This document shows, piece after piece, positions 38,846-41,059 of a stretch of DNA of 41,059 nucleotides (position 1 is its first letter; each line of letters starts with the position of its first letter). The DNA is from a virus. Below the pieces are notes generated by a model, which saw only the letters and a list, made by a program, of their open reading frames with translations, did not search any database and had not been told where the DNA came from. Both the position numbers and the translations under genes were made by a program. The DNA is taken from positions 1 to 41,059 of the IMG/VR virus record IMGVR_UViG_3300032242_002732, one strand, 5' to 3'.

Positions 38846-40007
38846 TTCCTTTGTATTAGGTGCACCCGCTTTACCGTTTGGAGCTCCAGCTTTTGGCTCT
38901 CCTGTGTCTCAACAGCCCGCGTACCAAAGCCCAGCAGGTGGTACTCCAGCAAACATGGCTATTAGTTTTGCAGCTGACCATGGTGGGTGTGGTTTTTGGA
39001 GAATGCATTGGCCAGAGTCTTTAATTAATTCATCAGGTAAGGGAGTTGTAACAAATTCTACAATGATGCTACTAGACCCTCGTATGTATGCTGGGGTCAA
39101 ATCTGTAAAAATACAACGTCAAGTAACCCCACCACAATTACAATTTGTAAAATTTTTAAGAGAAACATCTGACAAGGGAAATAAGTTTAAACTTTATTAT
39201 GAAATAGATGATGTTATTTTTCCAGAAGATATTCCACTGTATAATAAATCTAGAGAAGCTTTCGTTGATCCTGTTATTAGTCAAACAGCAATAGAGATTA
39301 TTAAAAATTGCGATGCTGTTACTTGCCCCACTAAATTTATGGCAGACTATTATACAGAAAAGACTGGAGTGCCTGCTATAGTAGTACCTAACTATATGCC
39401 AAAGTTTTGGATAGACCGTTTTTATAGTAAAGCTAAAGTTGTAGAAAACTTCGATCGTAACAAGAAACGTCCGCGTATTGGTTATGTAGGCAGCCCGACT
39501 CATTTAAACGTACAGAGACTGCCTGGTGTTATGGATGATATTGAACCATTTACTGATATTATTCGTAAAACTTACAGAGATTACAAGTGGGTATTCATGG
39601 GCGCAGTACCTAATACAATACAAGATTTAGTAAAAGCTGGAGAGGTAGAATTTATAGGCTGGAAATCATTATATGAATATGCATATGCATTTGATTCTCT
39701 AAATCTTAACCTAGCTTTTGCACCACTTCAAAACAACAAGTTTAACTATGCAAAAGCACCTATTAAATATTTAGAAGCTGGTGCATTAGGAGTACCTTGT
39801 TTATGCCAAGATGCTCCACCATACAATACAGATCCAGTAGCACCTCTACGGTTTAATACCCCTGATGAAATGATGGATCTAGCTAAGAAGCTACTAAGAG
39901 ACCGTAGAATGTACTTAAATGAATCGGATGATGCTCGTAAGGTTGCAACCAAGTATTGGTTAGAAGATCACATTGATGAGCACATGAAAGTTTACTTTCC
40001 TTCTTGA
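38838..40007 (+). CDS. Glycosyltransferase, GT-B fold (GT4-like)
   Basis: A 389-residue protein. The first 38 residues are low complexity (Pro, Gly, Ala, Ser, Gln), then an N-terminal Rossmann half with FKLYYEIDDVIFPEDIPLYN and CDAVTCPTKFMADYY, and a donor half with RIGYVGSPTHL, WVFMGAVPN, VEFIGWKSLYEYAYAF and the GT4 motif KAPIKYLEAGALGVPCLCQD near 313-332. It overlaps gp46 by 8 bases and is followed directly by the polymerase gene, so it is a second insertion in the recombination/replication operon. Confidence 0.85.
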   Translation: MNNSFVLGAPALPFGAPAFGSPVSQQPAYQSPAGGTPANMAISFAADHGGCGFWRMHWPESLINSSGKGVVTNSTMMLLDPRMYAGVKSVKIQRQVTPPQLQFVKFLRETSDKGNKFKLYYEIDDVIFPEDIPLYNKSREAFVDPVISQTAIEIIKNCDAVTCPTKFMADYYTEKTGVPAIVVPNYMPKFWIDRFYSKAKVVENFDRNKKRPRIGYVGSPTHLNVQRLPGVMDDIEPFTDIIRKTYRDYKWVFMGAVPNTIQDLVKAGEVEFIGWKSLYEYAYAFDSLNLNLAFAPLQNNKFNYAKAPIKYLEAGALGVPCLCQDAPPYNTDPVAPLRFNTPDEMMDLAKKLLRDRRMYLNESDDARKVATKYWLEDHIDEHMKVYFPS

Positions 40008-40037
40008 TTAGTTAGTAAGAAGGTACATAATAGTGTT

Positions 40038-41059
40038 GTGTATCGTAACGTATATTATAATTCTAGAGAGTCTTCTGCATTTCTATTTACTTGGGATAAA
40101 ACTGGTAAACGTGTTGTAACTAAAACACCTTACAGTCCTTATTTTTATGTAGAAACTAATCAGGATAATGCTGATGCTTTGTCTATTTTTAACACTAAGT
40201 TAAAGAAAAAAATTTTTAAGAATTCGTTTGAACGCAATAAAGCTGCGCAAGACGGTGCAATTAAACGCTTATATCATAATATTCAGGTAGAACAGCAGTT
40301 TCTTATTGAAAAATTTAAAGACGATTACGAAAAGCCTGAATTCTCTGAAAACGCTTTAAAGGTTTGTTTTCTTGATATTGAAGTTTATTCTCCGGACGAA
40401 TTCCCTGAAGCTAAGGATGCTAAACACCCTATTAATCTTATAACCATATATGATAACTTATCTGATACATTTTATACTTTTGGTGCAAAACCTTATACCC
40501 CTACTCGTAAAAATGTAGTATATACTGAATGTAGTGGTGAGATTGATTTACTTAACAAGTTTTTAGAATTTTGGGAAAAAGACTATTATCCCGATATACT
40601 ATCTGGTTGGAATACAGATTTTTTCGACTTTCCTTATTTAATTAATCGTATTAGTAGTATGCTAGGAGAAAGCGACGCTAAGCGCTTATCTCCGTTGAAA
40701 AGTCTTTGGTGTCGTAAAGGCATTTTTGTTAAAGGTCAAGAACTAGATCGTTGGTATATACATGGTATGTCTGCTATGGACTATATGGAAGTGTATAAAA
40801 GTTTAGCTAGGGGTTTATTAGAGTCTTATGCTCTTAATTTTGTTGCTCAGCATGAACTTGGAGAAGGTAAATTAGCTGTTAACGCAACCAGTTTAGCCTC
40901 TCTGTCTATTGATGATTGGAAATCTTTTGTAGACTATAATATTCAAGACGTTGATCTTTTAGTAAAAATGGAGAAAAAACTCCAATTCTTTAAGATTATC
41001 CGTATGTTAGCCTATAAAGGTTTAACTAGTTTTGAAGCTGCTTTAGGTAAAGTACAAAT
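40038..41059 (+). CDS. 43: DNA polymerase, gp43-like family B (partial, N-terminal 340 residues)
   Basis: No ATG is available. I take GTG 40038 (VYRNVYYNSRESSAFLFTWD, with Met in place of Val); an AAGAAGG stretch lies 14 bases upstream. The frame is open to the right edge. The 3'-5' exonuclease motifs are present: Exo I CFLDIEVYSPDEF, Exo II SGWNTDFFDFPYLINR, Exo III DYNIQDVDLLVKME. The polymerase palm is beyond the window. The GTG start and long gap suggest weaker translation than for the coupled genes before it. Confidence 0.92.
   Translation, partial: MYRNVYYNSRESSAFLFTWDKTGKRVVTKTPYSPYFYVETNQDNADALSIFNTKLKKKIFKNSFERNKAAQDGAIKRLYHNIQVEQQFLIEKFKDDYEKPEFSENALKVCFLDIEVYSPDEFPEAKDAKHPINLITIYDNLSDTFYTFGAKPYTPTRKNVVYTECSGEIDLLNKFLEFWEKDYYPDILSGWNTDFFDFPYLINRISSMLGESDAKRLSPLKSLWCRKGIFVKGQELDRWYIHGMSAMDYMEVYKSLARGLLESYALNFVAQHELGEGKLAVNATSLASLSIDDWKSFVDYNIQDVDLLVKMEKKLQFFKIIRMLAYKGLTSFEAALGKVQ

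Overview
The window is part of the genome of an AT-rich, T4-like tailed phage (myovirus). The case rests on a set of T4-type hallmark genes: scaffold gp22 (partial), prohead protease gp21, portal gp20, sheath stabiliser gp15, head-completion nuclease gp4, primase gp61, clamp-loader small subunit gp62, UvsY, UvsW, late sigma factor gp55, the gp47/gp46 recombination nuclease and the start of DNA polymerase gp43. The low GC, the collagen-like and SGYSG-rich fibres and the queuosine-type genes suggest an uncultured aquatic phage. The host cannot be read from the sequence, and no tRNA, CRISPR array, integrase or insertion sequence was seen.

Layout. 1-1261 (minus): prohead core and protease genes. 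1339-4081 (plus): an island with a GT2 glycosyltransferase, a split GT9-like protein and a virion-type protein, which separates protease from portal. 4078-13486 (minus): portal, two large repetitive fibre-like proteins and a gp15-like protein. 13496-20044 (minus): DinG/XPD-type helicase, small proteins, GroES-like protein, gp62, a DUF366 protein, a glycosyltransferase, a membrane protein, a class II glutamine amidotransferase and QueC. 20102-28514: mostly minus (primase, P-loop kinase-like protein, QueE, QueD, small head-type proteins, SegE-like GIY-YIG protein), broken by three plus-strand late-type genes (20102-20851, gp4, lysozyme). 28555-41059 (plus): UvsY, UvsW, gp55, gp47, six glycosyltransferases, gp46, another glycosyltransferase and DNA polymerase (cut by the right edge).

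How the parts work together. QueD, QueE, QueC, a separate amidotransferase and a DUF366 protein suggest that the phage makes a 7-deazaguanine DNA modification; the transglycosylase DpdA and FolE are not in this window. Ten glycosyltransferase-like genes suggest heavy sugar decoration of an unknown acceptor. Several small late-type proteins start with a short amphipathic leader ending in (L/I)xE, like T4 capsid-targeting leaders cut by gp21, so they may be packaged in the head.

The most striking pattern is regulatory. Fourteen virion-type or unknown genes carry an octamer NTAARTAW, mostly 4-6 bases before the start codon. Nine non-virion genes carry a sigma70-like element with a 16-base spacer whose -10 box ends 5-15 bases before the start. 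If these are late and early promoters, many mRNAs would be leaderless or nearly so. All four convergent gene junctions overlap by the same four bases at their stop codons.
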